DNA from: Gloeothece verrucosa PCC 7822
Lineage (GTDB): Bacteria > Cyanobacteriota > Cyanobacteriia > Cyanobacteriales > Microcystaceae
Length of the DNA: 64,000 nucleotides
Reading direction: 5' to 3'
NCBI RefSeq assembly: GCF_000147335.1
Contig: NC_014501.1
Span: 3,470,300-3,534,299, forward strand
The notes beneath the pieces are model-generated. The model did not search any database and was not told the DNA's origin. It worked only from the letters and a program-made list of their open reading frames with translations. The translations under genes were made by a program, and so were the position numbers. Each line of letters starts with the position of its first letter. Positions within the stretch are counted from its first letter, which is position 1. Shown one piece after another: positions 24,754-34,537 of the stretch.

Positions 24754-26196
24754 ATGAGTGCGACAACAGTTAAAACTCTAGTCAACCAACCATATAAATA
24801 CGGTTTTGTTACCGATATTGAGTCGGAAACCGTACCGCGTGGACTCAATGAGGACATTATTCGCTTAATTTCGGCCAAAAAAAATGAACCAGAATTTATG
24901 CTAGAGTTTCGTCTCAAAGCCTATCGGCAATGGCAGAAGATGACGGAACCGACTTGGCCTCATGTCGACTATCCCCCGATAGACTATCAGAATATTATCT
25001 ACTACTCTGCGCCAAAACAAAAGAAGGCAAAACTCGAGAGTCTTGAAGAAGTTGACCCGGCTTTATTAGAAACCTTTGAGAAATTGGGCATACCGCTATC
25101 CGAACAAAAACGCCTCAGTAATGTGGCGGTAGATGCTATTTTTGACAGTGTTTCCATTGCCACTACCTTTAAAGAAAAATTAGCCAAAGAAGGCGTTATT
25201 TTCTGTTCCATTTCTGAAGCGCTACAAGAACATCCCGAATTAGTACAAAAATATTTAGGCAGCGTTGTTCCGGTTAATGATAACTATTTTGCTGCCCTCA
25301 ACTCAGCAGTATTTAGTGATGGGTCTTTCGTCTTCATCCCCAAAGGGGTAAAATGCCCGATGGAATTGTCTACTTATTTCCGGATTAATAACGGAGATAC
25401 AGGACAATTTGAGCGTACTTTAATTGTGGCAGAAGAAGGCGCTTCTGTGAGTTATCTAGAAGGTTGTACCGCCCCGATGTATGATACTAACCAACTTCAT
25501 GCGGCGGTGGTAGAATTAGTCGCCCTCGATAATGCCGATATTAAATACTCTACCGTGCAAAACTGGTTTGCCGGAGATGCCAACGGGAAAGGCGGCATTT
25601 TTAACTTTGTCACCAAACGCGGCTTATGTAAAGGCGTAAATTCTAAGATTTCTTGGACTCAGGTAGAAACCGGTTCAGCTATTACTTGGAAATATCCCAG
25701 TTGTGTGTTAGTTGGGGACAATTCTGTGGGAGAATTTTATTCTATTGCTCTCACGAATAATAAACAACAAGCTGATACGGGGACAAAAATGATCCACGTT
25801 GGCAAAAACACTCGCAGCACCATTATTTCTAAAGGAATTTCGGCCGGCAATTCTAAGAATAGCTACCGAGGTTTAGTGAAGATGGGGCCCGGAGCAAAAG
25901 GCGCTAGAAATTATTCTCAATGTGATTCAATGTTGATTGGGGATAATGCCGAAGCGAATACTTTCCCCTACATTCAAGTTGATAATAATACCGCTAAGGT
26001 AGAACATGAAGCCTCTACTTCTAAAATAGGGGAAGATCAACTTTTCTATTTTGCTCAACGGGGGATTTCTGAAGAAGACGCAATTTCGATGCTGGTTAGC
26101 GGCTTCTGTAAGGATGTTTTAAGCGCCTTACCGATGGAATTTGCGGCTGAAGCGGATAAGCTGTTAAGTCTGAAATTGGAAGGAACTGTAGGTTAG
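24754..26196 (+). CDS. sufB: SufB, Fe-S cluster scaffold subunit
   Basis: The 480-residue protein is the scaffold of the SUF Fe-S assembly complex SufBC2D. Family signatures include [44 protein letters not shown] and the C-terminal beta-helix stretch KHxx-like [22 protein letters not shown]. The conserved Cys in YLEGCTAP and the acidic/His residues near VEHEAS are those involved in cluster building. It is first in the sufBCDS operon, under SufR operators. The start is preceded by GAGAGAAC. Confidence 0.96.
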   Translation: MSATTVKTLVNQPYKYGFVTDIESETVPRGLNEDIIRLISAKKNEPEFMLEFRLKAYRQWQKMTEPTWPHVDYPPIDYQNIIYYSAPKQKKAKLESLEEVDPALLETFEKLGIPLSEQKRLSNVAVDAIFDSVSIATTFKEKLAKEGVIFCSISEALQEHPELVQKYLGSVVPVNDNYFAALNSAVFSDGSFVFIPKGVKCPMELSTYFRINNGDTGQFERTLIVAEEGASVSYLEGCTAPMYDTNQLHAAVVELVALDNADIKYSTVQNWFAGDANGKGGIFNFVTKRGLCKGVNSKISWTQVETGSAITWKYPSCVLVGDNSVGEFYSIALTNNKQQADTGTKMIHVGKNTRSTIISKGISAGNSKNSYRGLVKMGPGAKGARNYSQCDSMLIGDNAEANTFPYIQVDNNTAKVEHEASTSKIGEDQLFYFAQRGISEEDAISMLVSGFCKDVLSALPMEFAAEADKLLSLKLEGTVG

Positions 26197-26330
26197 TTAT
26201 TAGTCATTAGTCAATCGTCATTAGTTCTTAGTGAAAAACCAGAAATAATTAGACTGAATCTAGCTAGTGGAATAACTAATGAGCAATGACACCCGACTAA
26301 TGACTAATCAAGAATGAGTAATCAATACTG
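26193..26330. repeat. Heptamer repeats between sufB and sufC
   Basis: ATTAGTCATTAGTCAATCGTC and, after a gap, GACTAATGACTAATC recur in the 145-bp spacer, in both orientations. The two arrays could pair in the mRNA. No gene or promoter is clear. Confidence 0.55.
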
Positions 26331-26341
26331 GGAAATAAAAA

Positions 26342-27112
26342 ATGAGTGACGTAATTTTATCTGTAAGAAATTTAACGGCAAATGTTGACGGAAAGCCGAT
26401 TCTCAAAGGAGTTAATTTAGAAATAAAAGCCGGTGAAGTTCACGCCATTATGGGCAGAAATGGCTCAGGAAAAAGTACCTTTTCTAAAGTATTAACGGGT
26501 CATCCTGAATATGAAGTAACTGGCGGAGAAATTTTCTATAAAGGAGAAAATTTATTAGAAAAAGAACCCGAAAAACGGGCATTAGAAGGAATATTTTTAG
26601 CCTTTCAATATCCTTTAGAGATTCCGGGAGTAAGTAATTTAGATTTCTTGAGAGTGGCTTATAATGCTCGTCAGAAACATTTAGGATTAGAAGAAATTGA
26701 TACCTTTGATTTTGAAGACTTAGTACAAGAAAAACTCGACATTGTTAAAATGAATCCTAGCTTCTTAGAAAGAAGTCTCAATGAAGGGTTTTCTGGCGGC
26801 GAGAAAAAACGCAATGAAATCTTACAAATGGCATTACTAGACCCTACATTAGCCATTTTAGATGAAATTGATTCGGGCTTAGATATTGATGCTCTAAAAA
26901 TCGTGGCCAATGGGGTTAACCAACTGGCTAAACCCGATAACGCTTTTCTTTTAATTACCCACTATCAACGCTTACTCAATTATATAGAACCGGATTTTGT
27001 TCATGTTATGTACGATGGACGAATAGTTAAGAGCGGCACAAAAGAATTAGCCTTAGAATTAGAAGCACAAGGTTATGATTTTCTTGATGAAAAAGTTCTA
27101 ACGGAAGTTTAG
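26342..27112 (+). CDS. sufC: SufC, ATPase of the SUF complex
   Basis: This 256-residue ABC-type ATPase powers the SufB-SufC-SufD scaffold. The Walker A motif is GRNGSGKST near 38-46, the signature [12 protein letters not shown] near 150, and Walker [13 protein letters not shown] near 176. The His switch is in LLITHYQR near 208. No membrane domain is fused, as expected for SufC. Second gene of the operon, 31 bp before sufD. Confidence 0.96.
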   Translation: MSDVILSVRNLTANVDGKPILKGVNLEIKAGEVHAIMGRNGSGKSTFSKVLTGHPEYEVTGGEIFYKGENLLEKEPEKRALEGIFLAFQYPLEIPGVSNLDFLRVAYNARQKHLGLEEIDTFDFEDLVQEKLDIVKMNPSFLERSLNEGFSGGEKKRNEILQMALLDPTLAILDEIDSGLDIDALKIVANGVNQLAKPDNAFLLITHYQRLLNYIEPDFVHVMYDGRIVKSGTKELALELEAQGYDFLDEKVLTEV

Positions 27113-27143
27113 GGAATCCAAAATTAATTAGTAGGAAGTTGTA

Positions 27144-28493
27144 ATGAGTACATCAGTAATAATTAAATCAGACATCGGAGGCATTGAGCAGGATACTTAT
27201 TTAGATAGGTTACTGCAACAATCTGAGGAAAAAATAGCAGTCATTGAAGCAGAATTTCTTCAACAAATACGTCAACAAGCTACCGCAACTGTAGGTCAAT
27301 TAGCCTTACCGACTAAAAAAGATGAAGAATGGCGTTTTACTGATATATCGGAGTTACAACAGCAAAATTTTTCGGCGGCTACCCCTGTAAATTTAACAGC
27401 CGACTCCATTAAATCTTTTATTCTGCCCGAAACTGCCAACAGTATTCTCGTTTTTGTGAACGGGTTTTATGCCCCAGAATTATCTAATCTTTCGGCTTTA
27501 CCCGAAGGCGTAAAAGTGGGAAACTTAGCCAGTATCCCAACCGAAAAAATTTCCGTATATTTAGGAAAACAAAACGAACAAACCGAAATCTTTAGCGCCC
27601 TCAATACCGCCGGATTAACCGATGTAGCGGTGGTGTGGACAGAGGCAGGAGTAACAGTAGATAGTTCTATTCAGTTATTATTTTTAACCGTAAAGACAGA
27701 AACCCCCATTTTTACTCAACCAAGAGTTTTAGTAGTGGCCGAAAAACACTCAAGCCTACAAATCATCGAAGATTATCGTGTCATTACCAACAGTTGTTCT
27801 CATTTATCAGACAATACCTACTTTACCAACTCAGTAACCGAAATTTGGCTAGAAGAAAACGCCCAAGTTAATCATAGCCGTATTCAACGAGAAGCCGGTA
27901 AAAGTTTTCATATTGCCAAAAGTACCATCGCCCAAAAACGAGACAGTAATTACACGATAAATGAGATAAATTTTGGCGGCAAACTTTATCGCCATAACCT
28001 AGAAATCTTTCAACAAGGAGAACAAACCCAAACCACGCTGAATGGGTTAACGATAATTGGAGATAAGCAGGTTTCAGATACCCATAGTGCCGTTTATCTT
28101 AATCATCCTTATGGGACAACTAATCAACTCCATAAATGTATTATTGATCATAGTGCCCATGCTATCTTTAACGGCAAAGTTTTTGTGCCTAAACCCGCCC
28201 AAATGACGAATGCTGCCCAACTTAACCGCAACTTATTAATATCCCCCAAAGCTAGAGTAAATACGAAGCCAGAATTACAAATAACCGCCGATAATGTTAA
28301 ATGTTCTCACGGGGCAACCGTTAGTCAGTTAGAAGCAGATGAACTGTTTTATCTGCGTAGTCGCGGCTTAACGGAAGAAGATGCCCGCCACTTGTTAATT
28401 GATGCCTTTGCAGCAGATATCATAGATAGAATTCCTGTCCATTCTTTACGTCAACGGTTATCTCAGTGTGTTACCTGTCGTACCGTTGACTAA
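27144..28493 (+). CDS. sufD: SufD, SUF complex subunit
   Basis: The 449-residue paralogue of SufB completes SufBC2D and is needed for iron entry into the cluster. Signatures are PTKKDEEWRFTDIS near 55, the beta-helix centre (HNLEIFQQGEQTQTTLNG), SDTHSAVYLNHPYG and the C-terminal KCSHGATVSQLEADELFYL. A CVTCRT end is slightly unusual in having two cysteines. It follows sufC by 31 bp and precedes sufS across a repeat-rich spacer. Confidence 0.95.
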   Translation: MSTSVIIKSDIGGIEQDTYLDRLLQQSEEKIAVIEAEFLQQIRQQATATVGQLALPTKKDEEWRFTDISELQQQNFSAATPVNLTADSIKSFILPETANSILVFVNGFYAPELSNLSALPEGVKVGNLASIPTEKISVYLGKQNEQTEIFSALNTAGLTDVAVVWTEAGVTVDSSIQLLFLTVKTETPIFTQPRVLVVAEKHSSLQIIEDYRVITNSCSHLSDNTYFTNSVTEIWLEENAQVNHSRIQREAGKSFHIAKSTIAQKRDSNYTINEINFGGKLYRHNLEIFQQGEQTQTTLNGLTIIGDKQVSDTHSAVYLNHPYGTTNQLHKCIIDHSAHAIFNGKVFVPKPAQMTNAAQLNRNLLISPKARVNTKPELQITADNVKCSHGATVSQLEADELFYLRSRGLTEEDARHLLIDAFAADIIDRIPVHSLRQRLSQCVTCRTVD

Positions 28494-28496
28494 AAA

Positions 28497-28612
28497 TAGT
28501 CATTAGTCCTTAGTTTTTAGTAAATAATAAACTTTACTCAATCAACAAGTATTATAACTGACATAAAACTATTGACTAATGACCAATGACTAATAACCAC
28601 TGACTCATGACG
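28497..28612. repeat. Heptamer repeats between sufD and sufS
   Basis: AGTCATTAGTCCTTAG near 28499 and GACTAATGACCAATGACTAA from 28574 are opposed copies of the same heptamer class seen between sufB and sufC. They run almost to the sufS ATG. Confidence 0.55.
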
Positions 28613-28619
28613 AAGAACA

Positions 28620-29882
28620 ATGACTGCCATCAAAGAAAACATACTCGCCGCTAAAGTTCGTTCTGACTTCCCTATCTTGCAGCAAGAAGTCAACGGTAAA
28701 CCTTTAATTTATTTAGATAGTGCCGCTACTTCTCAAAAACCTCAAGCCGTATTAGACACGCTGCGCCATTATTATAACCATGATAATGCCAATGTTCACC
28801 GGGGCGCTCATACTTTAAGTGTTCGCGCTACAGAAGCTTACGAAGCCGCCAGAGATAAGGTAGCTAAATTCGTTAACGCCCAATATCGAGAAGAAATCAT
28901 CTTTACCCGCAACGCCACAGAAGCCATTAACCTTGTGGCTTACAGTTGGGCATTAACCAATTTAAAGCCCGGAGATGAAATTATCTCTACCGTGATGGAA
29001 CATCATAGTAATTTTGTTCCTTGGCAAATTATGGCGGCTAAGACAGGGGCAGTCATTAAATATGTGGGACTGACTGAAAATGAAGAGTTTGACTTAGAAC
29101 AGTATAAAACATTGTTGTCAGAGCGAACCAAATTAGTCGCGGTGGTTCATGTTTCTAACACCTTGGGCTGTATTAACCCTGTAGAAACCATTATTTCTTT
29201 GGCACATGAAGTGGGTGCAAAAGTGTTAATTGATGGTTGTCAGAGTGTGCCGCATAAGTCTATTGATGTGCAAAAAATAGACTGTGACTGGTTAGTGGCC
29301 AGTGGTCATAAAATGTGTGCCCCTACTGGTATAGGTTTCTTATATGGTAAACGTTCGCTTCTCGAAGAAATGCCGCCGTTTATGGGCGGTGGGGAAATGA
29401 TTTCTGAGGTATTTTTCGAAGGTTTTACCACTGGAGAATTGCCGCATAAATTTGAAGCCGGAACGCCGGCTATTGCTGAAGCTATTGCCCTGGGTGCGGC
29501 GGTAGATTATTTATCCGCAGTAGGCATGGATAATATCCGCGCTTATGAAGAAGAATTAACGGCTTATTTATTTAAAAAATTAGCAACTATTCCTAACCTG
29601 AAAATATACGGCCCTAAACCCACAGCCGAAGGAAAAGGAAGGGCTGCTTTAGCATCTTTTAATGTAGAAGGTATTCATGCCAGTGATTTATCGACGTTGT
29701 TAGACCATGAAGGGATAGCGATACGTTCAGGACATCATTGTACTCAACCTCTGCATCGGTTATTTAATGCTTCTGGTAGCGCTAGGGCGAGTTTGTATTT
29801 TTATAATACTCGTGAGGAAATTGATGTTTTTATTAAGGTGCTGAAAGAGACTATTGATTTCTTTAATAGTGTTATGGAGTAA
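28620..29882 (+). CDS. sufS: SufS, cysteine desulfurase (group II)
   Basis: The 420-residue PLP enzyme removes sulfur from cysteine to supply Suf[14 protein letters not shown] and [10 protein letters not shown] near the N-terminus are family motifs. The PLP-binding Lys is K231 in [10 protein letters not shown], and the persulfide-carrying Cys is C374 in [11 protein letters not shown]. The short loop around that Cys marks group II (SufS/CsdA) rather than NifS/IscS. It is the last gene of the operon. Neither sufE nor sufU is in the window. Confidence 0.96.
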   Translation: MTAIKENILAAKVRSDFPILQQEVNGKPLIYLDSAATSQKPQAVLDTLRHYYNHDNANVHRGAHTLSVRATEAYEAARDKVAKFVNAQYREEIIFTRNATEAINLVAYSWALTNLKPGDEIISTVMEHHSNFVPWQIMAAKTGAVIKYVGLTENEEFDLEQYKTLLSERTKLVAVVHVSNTLGCINPVETIISLAHEVGAKVLIDGCQSVPHKSIDVQKIDCDWLVASGHKMCAPTGIGFLYGKRSLLEEMPPFMGGGEMISEVFFEGFTTGELPHKFEAGTPAIAEAIALGAAVDYLSAVGMDNIRAYEEELTAYLFKKLATIPNLKIYGPKPTAEGKGRAALASFNVEGIHASDLSTLLDHEGIAIRSGHHCTQPLHRLFNASGSARASLYFYNTREEIDVFIKVLKETIDFFNSVME

Positions 29883-29953
29883 GGAAAGTTTTTCGAGAGA
29901 GTTTATTTATAATTAGCTCTCTCCCTTGGATTTTTTAGGAATTTTTAAAATTA

Positions 29954-30530
29954 TGACATTCGGGATCAACAAATTAACTGCATTAATTGATCATTTAGTA
30001 AAGACAAGAATATGGATTTTTATATTAGGTATAAGCTTTGTTCTTGTTTTTTTTTATTTTTAACTATTATTCCGAATATTGTTGGAGGTCAATTATTAGA
30101 TTCTCAATTTTTATATTCACCTGATTTTGCTTATCAAACTATTAATAATTATCCCCAAAAAGGTCGTGAATTTTATGCTAAAGAAACAGTAACTATTGAT
30201 TTTATATTTCCGATTATTTATTCATTATTATTTGCTTCTATTTTGCGTTTATTGCTCAAGAGTAGATCAGTTAGTCGGAAACAAGTTACTGACCCCAGTC
30301 AAGTTTATTGGTCTAATTTTTATTTTTTTCCTTTTGTGGTGATGGTCTTTGATTTGCTGGAAAATCTGAGTATTTTTACGATGTTAAAACTCTATCCAAA
30401 AAAACTTGAAATTTTAGCACAATGTGCGAGTTTTTTTACATCAGTAAAATTAATTTTGTTTATTTTTACATTAGGCTCTATATTAGGTCTTTGGCTCTGT
30501 TTATTAGTTCATAACACAGACAGTACATAG
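29954..30530 (+). pseudogene. Multi-helix membrane protein with an apparent frameshift in a T9 run
   Basis: An ATG at 29954 opens a frame beginning MTFGINKLTALIDHLVKTR with a hydrophobic segment, but it stops at about 30060. A second frame, +1 relative to it, is open from 30012 to 30530 and continues the sense: YSPDFAYQTINNYPQKG, then LDFIFP-like IDFIFPIIYSLLFA, and a C-terminal pair of membrane helices. Removing one T from the nine-T run near 30047-30055 joins the two into one protein of about 190 residues with four membrane segments. This is either a true lesion, a sequencing error, or polymerase slippage. I recall similar cyanobacterial proteins of unknown role that start like the upstream frame. 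Confidence 0.6.
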
Positions 30531-30635
30531 ACATAAGTTATGAAATGCTCTTAGTTTTTCTTTTAGAATGTCAGTCTTGCAATAAAATTCACTTCATCGT
30601 TACACTGTTAACTAGCACCCTTAGTAATAAACATT

Positions 30636-30860
30636 ATGCCAAGACCCGGCGGCAACCCTGCCCTTAGTGAATATCAATTTGAGCGAAAATACAGCCGCTC
30701 TGAAAGCTGTACCGAAAAGATGACGATTAGACTCCCTCCTTCCCTCAAAGCCGACATTAAAGCGGGTTGGCTCTCAGATTGGCAAGAAGTGGCCCGAATT
30801 GCTCTAGAAGAAGCGATCGCTAAAAAGAAAGCCCAAGCGGCTCAAAATCCGACTGATTAA
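30636..30860 (+). CDS. Small RHH-like conserved hypothetical protein
   Basis: The 74-residue protein begins MPRPGGNPALSEYQFERKY. The segment EKMTIRLPPSLKADIKAG resembles the beta strand and first helix of ribbon-helix-helix DNA-binding proteins, and the rest is helical with an Ala/Lys-rich end. A HIP1 octamer lies inside the gene. It might be a small regulator or an orphan antitoxin. It is convergent with the coiled-coil gene, whose end is 6 bp away. Confidence 0.65.
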   Translation: MPRPGGNPALSEYQFERKYSRSESCTEKMTIRLPPSLKADIKAGWLSDWQEVARIALEEAIAKKKAQAAQNPTD

Positions 30861-30866
30861 AAATAG

Positions 30867-31208
30867 CTATGGGTTTTGATTGTTCCCGAGTTGACGAATC
30901 AGAAAGCGTACTTCTTCCAACAGTGTATTAAAACGTTGATCATTTTCCAGTTTATATTGCCGCAACTCTTGCAAAAGTGTATTAAAACGTTGGTCATTTT
31001 CCAGCTTATATTGCCGCAATTCTTCTAAAAGTGTATTAAAACGTTGATCATTGTCAAGTTTATATTGACGAGATTCCTCAGCCCGTTCCCGATCCCGCTC
31101 TAAAAAAGCATTCACAGCACCTACTAGCAGATCCACATTGTGTGTTGTTTGTTCTACAGTATCCGCAAGTTCATCTAACCTTTCATCATTCCATCGCTCA
31201 GTTGCCAT
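30867..31208 (-). CDS. Coiled-coil protein with 18-residue repeats
   Basis: The 113-residue protein is almost wholly helical. From about 50 it has three tandem units of the form LRQYKLENDQRFNTLLEE (54-bp period at the DNA level). It is preceded by LDELADTVEQTTHNVDLLV, and the whole resembles small cyanobacterial coiled-coil proteins of unknown function. No signal or membrane segment is seen. An oligomerising scaffold is likely; function cannot be given. Confidence 0.65.
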   Translation of the reverse strand: MATERWNDERLDELADTVEQTTHNVDLLVGAVNAFLERDRERAEESRQYKLDNDQRFNTLLEELRQYKLENDQRFNTLLQELRQYKLENDQRFNTLLEEVRFLIRQLGNNQNP

Positions 31209-31365
31209 TAAGATTTTCTCCGGCTTAACAATTTCTTGATTATAGCATGACGGTCATGTTATTTTAAAAAAATTAACTTTTCTGACTTCTAATGCAGAAT
31301 TGGGTAAGTTCTGAATTTGATGCAAATGTTCGTATAATTGAGACAAAGAAAATCAAAGTATATCC

Positions 31366-32073
31366 ATGAATGACCTGTACGGAGGAAAAGACCCTAGGGA
31401 TATGCCCAACTACTCCATCGGCGATGCGGCTCGTTATTTACGCATTCCACAGGCAACTATTCGCTCATGGACTGTAGGGCGATACTACCCCACTACCGAG
31501 GGTTCAAAATTCTTTCAACCCTTAATTTCTATTCCTAAAAATAAGCCTCGACTGCTTTCCTTTACTAATCTGATTGAAGTCCATGTTTTAAGAGCAATTC
31601 GTACAGAGCATGAAATTCTATTAGATAAAGTACGATCTGCCCTTGACTTTATTGATGAGCAGTTTAAAATTCCTCATCCCCTAGCACAAGAGCGTTTTCG
31701 TACTGATGGAGTAGACTTATTTATCGAAAAATATGGTTCTCTCATTAATGCTTCTACAAAAGAAATGATAGAACTTGAAAAATCCCTCGATACTCATCTA
31801 AAACGTATAGAAACTGATGAAAAAGGATTAGGAATTAAATTATATCCTTTTACTCGTTCTCCCGAAGAAGATAATCCTCGTATTCTCGTGTTTGATCCTC
31901 GAATTGCCTTTGGCCGTTTAGTGATCGATGGAACTGGTATTCCTACAAGTAATTTAGCAGAACGTTATCGTGCTGGTGATTCTATTGAGGATCTGGCGTA
32001 TGATTATGACTGCGATAGTCGCTCGATTAAAGAAGCGATTGATTATGAACTTCAACTGCCTGCTGCTGCATGA
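31366..32073 (+). CDS. DUF433 antitoxin (VapB45-like) with N-terminal HTH
   Basis: The 235-residue protein has a MerR-like helix-turn-helix at about 15-40 (YSIGDAARYLRIPQATIRSW). Its C-terminal DUF433 domain is at about 175-230 (FDPRIAFGRLVIDGTGIPTSNLAERYRAG, then SIEDLAYDYD). Proteins with this layout pair with PIN-like toxins, as in M. tuberculosis VapB45/VapC45. It overlaps the next gene by four bases (ATGA), so the two are translationally coupled. The N-terminal domain would repress the pair's own promoter. A TATAAT sits about 28 bp before the start. Confidence 0.8.
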   Translation: MNDLYGGKDPRDMPNYSIGDAARYLRIPQATIRSWTVGRYYPTTEGSKFFQPLISIPKNKPRLLSFTNLIEVHVLRAIRTEHEILLDKVRSALDFIDEQFKIPHPLAQERFRTDGVDLFIEKYGSLINASTKEMIELEKSLDTHLKRIETDEKGLGIKLYPFTRSPEEDNPRILVFDPRIAFGRLVIDGTGIPTSNLAERYRAGDSIEDLAYDYDCDSRSIKEAIDYELQLPAAA

Positions 32074-32510
32074 AAGAAGAAAAACAGATCACCTTTTTTA
32101 TTGATCGATGTTTAGGAAAAAAGCACATTGCAGAAGCACTTCGTAAAGCCGGCATTACCGTTGAAATTCATGATGATCATTTTGAAAATAATGCTCAAGA
32201 TGTTGAATGGTTACCTGAAGTAGGAAAAAAAGGGTGGGTAGTCCTGACGAAAGATGCCAAGATTGGCAAAAATAACACAGAACAATTGGCAGTTGCTTAT
32301 GCTGGTATAAAAATGTTTGCCCTAGCGTCGCAAAACTTATCGGGGCCGGATATGGCTCAAATATTTTTAGCAACAATCGTCAAAATGCAAGAATTTGTCC
32401 GCCAAAATCCCGCCCCATTTATTGCTAAAGTATACCGTGATGGACGTATTGATATGTATAAAGATGCCGAAAAACTCAAAGAGAAAATGCTTAAAGAAGA
32501 CTCTTATTAA
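32070..32510 (+). CDS. PIN-like (VapC45-type) toxin
   Basis: The 146-residue protein has the PIN-like fold of DUF5615/VapC45 proteins, putative RNases that cleave RNA to halt growth. Candidate acidic metal ligands are in FFIDRCLGK near 9-13, in IHDDHF and DVEWL near 33-46, and in VVLTKDAKI near 57-64. It is coupled to the DUF433 gene by an ATGA overlap. Its 3' end overlaps the convergent EamA transporter stop by four bases. Assignment is by family pattern and context. Confidence 0.78.
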   Translation: MKEEKQITFFIDRCLGKKHIAEALRKAGITVEIHDDHFENNAQDVEWLPEVGKKGWVVLTKDAKIGKNNTEQLAVAYAGIKMFALASQNLSGPDMAQIFLATIVKMQEFVRQNPAPFIAKVYRDGRIDMYKDAEKLKEKMLKEDSY

Positions 32511-33418
32511 GCAAATAAAATCGCAATTCCAGCAAGGGCAATTAAAACCCCAACCAATGCCCTCAAAGTAATTTTATCTCCCATCCAAGCCGCCAAGGGT
32601 AAAACAAATAACGGACTCGTAGAAGTCAGAGTTTGTGCAATCCCCGTAGGCGCAAACTTTAAAGACATTTGTTGTAACCAAATTCCTAAAAAGGTACTTC
32701 CAAAAGCCGTTAAAGCAATAATCCCTATCAAGCGAAAAGACCAAGCTATCTGAGCAGTTTTATCTCGGGTTTGAGGACGAATTAACAATAGGAAAAAAGC
32801 GATGAGTGTACCTGCAATTAGCCGAATCAGGGTACTCCATAAAGGGGTAATGTCTGATTGTACCAAAGCCAAACGCGACAAAACTGCCCCAATTGCTTGA
32901 CCCATAGCGGCTAAACCTGCCCAAATTATCCCCCTAAACGGATGAGGACTACTCACCACCGTTGCCGGTGTGCGTTCACTAATCACCCAAGCTATCCCTA
33001 ATAGGGTTAATAAAATACCACACCAATCAGCAAAGCTTAGAGACTCTCCTAAAAAAACCAAAGCTAAAATAGCCGCCAAAGGAGGCGCTAAGGTTTCGAT
33101 TAATAGGGTTCTTCTAGCTCCTAAAGAATTAAGTGCCGTAAAATAGGCAGTATCTCCTAAACCAATGCCAATAACACCACTAATGAAGAGAATACTAACC
33201 GGCATCAGAGGAAGGCTAGGAAAGGGTTGACGGGTTAACACTAAAGTAAGACTGATAAAAGAGATCGCCATCACCCCTTTAGCAAAATTCAGCAGGAGGG
33301 GGGGAATGGTTCGTCCGAGGACGACAAAAACAACCGATGTAGCAGCCCATAAAAAAGCCGCACTTAAAGCCGCTATTTCTCCTTTATATTGATCAATGGG
33401 GAATTCCATCACAGTCAT
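32507..33418 (-). CDS. EamA/DMT-family transporter
   Basis: The 303-residue inner-membrane protein has about ten hydrophobic helices in two repeated halves, each an EamA domain (AALSAAFLWAATSVVF near 14; GIIWAGLAAMGQAIGAVLSR near 163). Family members export small metabolites such as amino acids or move drugs; the substrate cannot be told. Internal features such as GLGDTAYFTALNSLGA are typical. The gene is convergent with the toxin gene. Confidence 0.87.
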   Translation of the reverse strand: MTVMEFPIDQYKGEIAALSAAFLWAATSVVFVVLGRTIPPLLLNFAKGVMAISFISLTLVLTRQPFPSLPLMPVSILFISGVIGIGLGDTAYFTALNSLGARRTLLIETLAPPLAAILALVFLGESLSFADWCGILLTLLGIAWVISERTPATVVSSPHPFRGIIWAGLAAMGQAIGAVLSRLALVQSDITPLWSTLIRLIAGTLIAFFLLLIRPQTRDKTAQIAWSFRLIGIIALTAFGSTFLGIWLQQMSLKFAPTGIAQTLTSTSPLFVLPLAAWMGDKITLRALVGVLIALAGIAILFA

Positions 33419-33420
33419 GA

Positions 33421-33502
33421 GAGGGGTTAGGGGAAGATAAAAAACAAACGATGTTTATCTTAACCCATTGGTTATTATTGATCACGGTTCCCAATCAATC
33501 AT
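33421..33502. repeat. Small palindromic element, copy 1
   Basis: GGTTAGGGGAAGATAAAAAAC opens the element and ATTATTGATCACGGTTCCCAATC closes it. The ends are roughly inverted. It is an imperfect direct copy of 33604-33685. It follows the 5' end of the EamA gene. Confidence 0.5.
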
Positions 33503-33603
33503 GATAGTAAGTGCTTTAATTTTCTTGATTTCCACCAATCGAAAGCGTAATTCAAAAAGCGCAAAATATTAAATTTTTTTGGTCATATAATGTTTTATCC
33601 ATC

Positions 33604-33685
33604 AGAGTGATTAGGGGGTGATAAAAAACCAACAATGTTTAATTTTAACTGATTGCTTATTATTCATCACCGTCCTAATCACTAA
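33604..33685. repeat. Small palindromic element, copy 2
   Basis: GAGTGATTAGGGGGTGAT at the left pairs with ATCACCGTCCTAATCACT at the right, a good terminal inverted repeat. The interior (AACAATGTTTAATTTTAACTG) is A/T-rich. It lies just 3' of psaJ, so the transcript hairpin could also serve as its terminator. Confidence 0.6.
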
Positions 33686-33730
33686 TTCTTATCCTTTTGA
33701 GTCGATGGCTATTAGACCCATCCTACTGTT

Positions 33731-33850
33731 TTATCCTAAAGGATAGAACAAAAGATCGGGATAAAAACGGTTAATTTCAATTAAAAGTCCGGCTGTAAAG
33801 GTCAACAAAGCCATCAGTAAAACCGGTGCAGAAGATAAAAATTTAGCCAT
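33731..33850 (-). CDS. psaJ: Photosystem I subunit IX
   Basis: A 39-codon gene, [20 protein letters not shown] then [19 protein letters not shown]. It is a single-helix membrane protein that packs beside PsaF and binds chlorophyll and carotenoid in photosystem I. The [13 protein letters not shown] end is the family signature. It lies 52 bp downstream of psaF on the same strand, the usual psaFJ operon. Confidence 0.96.
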   Translation of the reverse strand: MAKFLSSAPVLLMALLTFTAGLLIEINRFYPDLLFYPLG

Positions 33851-33902
33851 GAATAGTTCTCCAAACAACAAATTTCAACAAGTAGTTACTAAATCCTCGA
33901 TC

Positions 33903-34391
33903 TTAGCGAGGAGAAACAGGTACATCTTTGACAACCAATTTGCCAGAAGTATATTCTCCTAACGCTGCCAAAGGCCAAGCCGCAGCCGCAAGCATTTTGC
34001 TAATGGCTAAAGGAACATCAATGATAATTTCCTTCAATTCTGGATCTTTACCTTTTTGAATCTCAATTAGGTAAGAACGTCCAGCCCAACCGATCCAACC
34101 AGCGATATAAAGGAATAAAACGCTAGGAACAAGGAAATCACCAGCATGAGTCAAACGACCATCAACAATTAAATGAGGATATCCGTTCTCATCGCAGAGG
34201 GCTTCAGCATAACGTTCAGCCCGCTTTTGACCGGATTGAGGATCAGCAGTGGTATTGCGGAAAGACTTTGCTTTGGTCTGAAAAGTGGCAGATTCACTAC
34301 AGGGGGTTAAATTAGCAAAATCTGCTGACGCTGGCGGCGCAAAAGTGAACCAAACGCTTAAAACCAAAATAAGAGCCAAAAATCGTCGCAT
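33903..34391 (-). CDS. psaF: Photosystem I subunit III
   Basis: The 162-residue PsaF has a lumen-targeting signal ending ASA before DFANLTPC. Conserved lumenal cysteines are in LTPCSES and [17 protein letters not shown]. The membrane part ([19 protein letters not shown]) and the C-terminal helix ([18 protein letters not shown]) are diagnostic. PsaF lies at the edge of photosystem I, where cytochrome c6 or plastocyanin docks. It is co-transcribed with psaJ and divergent from tsaD. Confidence 0.97.
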   Translation of the reverse strand: MRRFLALILVLSVWFTFAPPASADFANLTPCSESATFQTKAKSFRNTTADPQSGQKRAERYAEALCDENGYPHLIVDGRLTHAGDFLVPSVLFLYIAGWIGWAGRSYLIEIQKGKDPELKEIIIDVPLAISKMLAAAAWPLAALGEYTSGKLVVKDVPVSPR

Positions 34392-34537
34392 AAATTGTTT
34401 CCTTTTGTTACAAAAAGTTAAGTTTTTTGTCCAGAAAGGGAGGACTTAGTGGTACACCGATGCAATATTACTCTGACAGGTTGCCCGAGTAAAGTTTACA
34501 TTACAAAAAGTAGTCTTTTGAATCAAACTAGCAGAGA

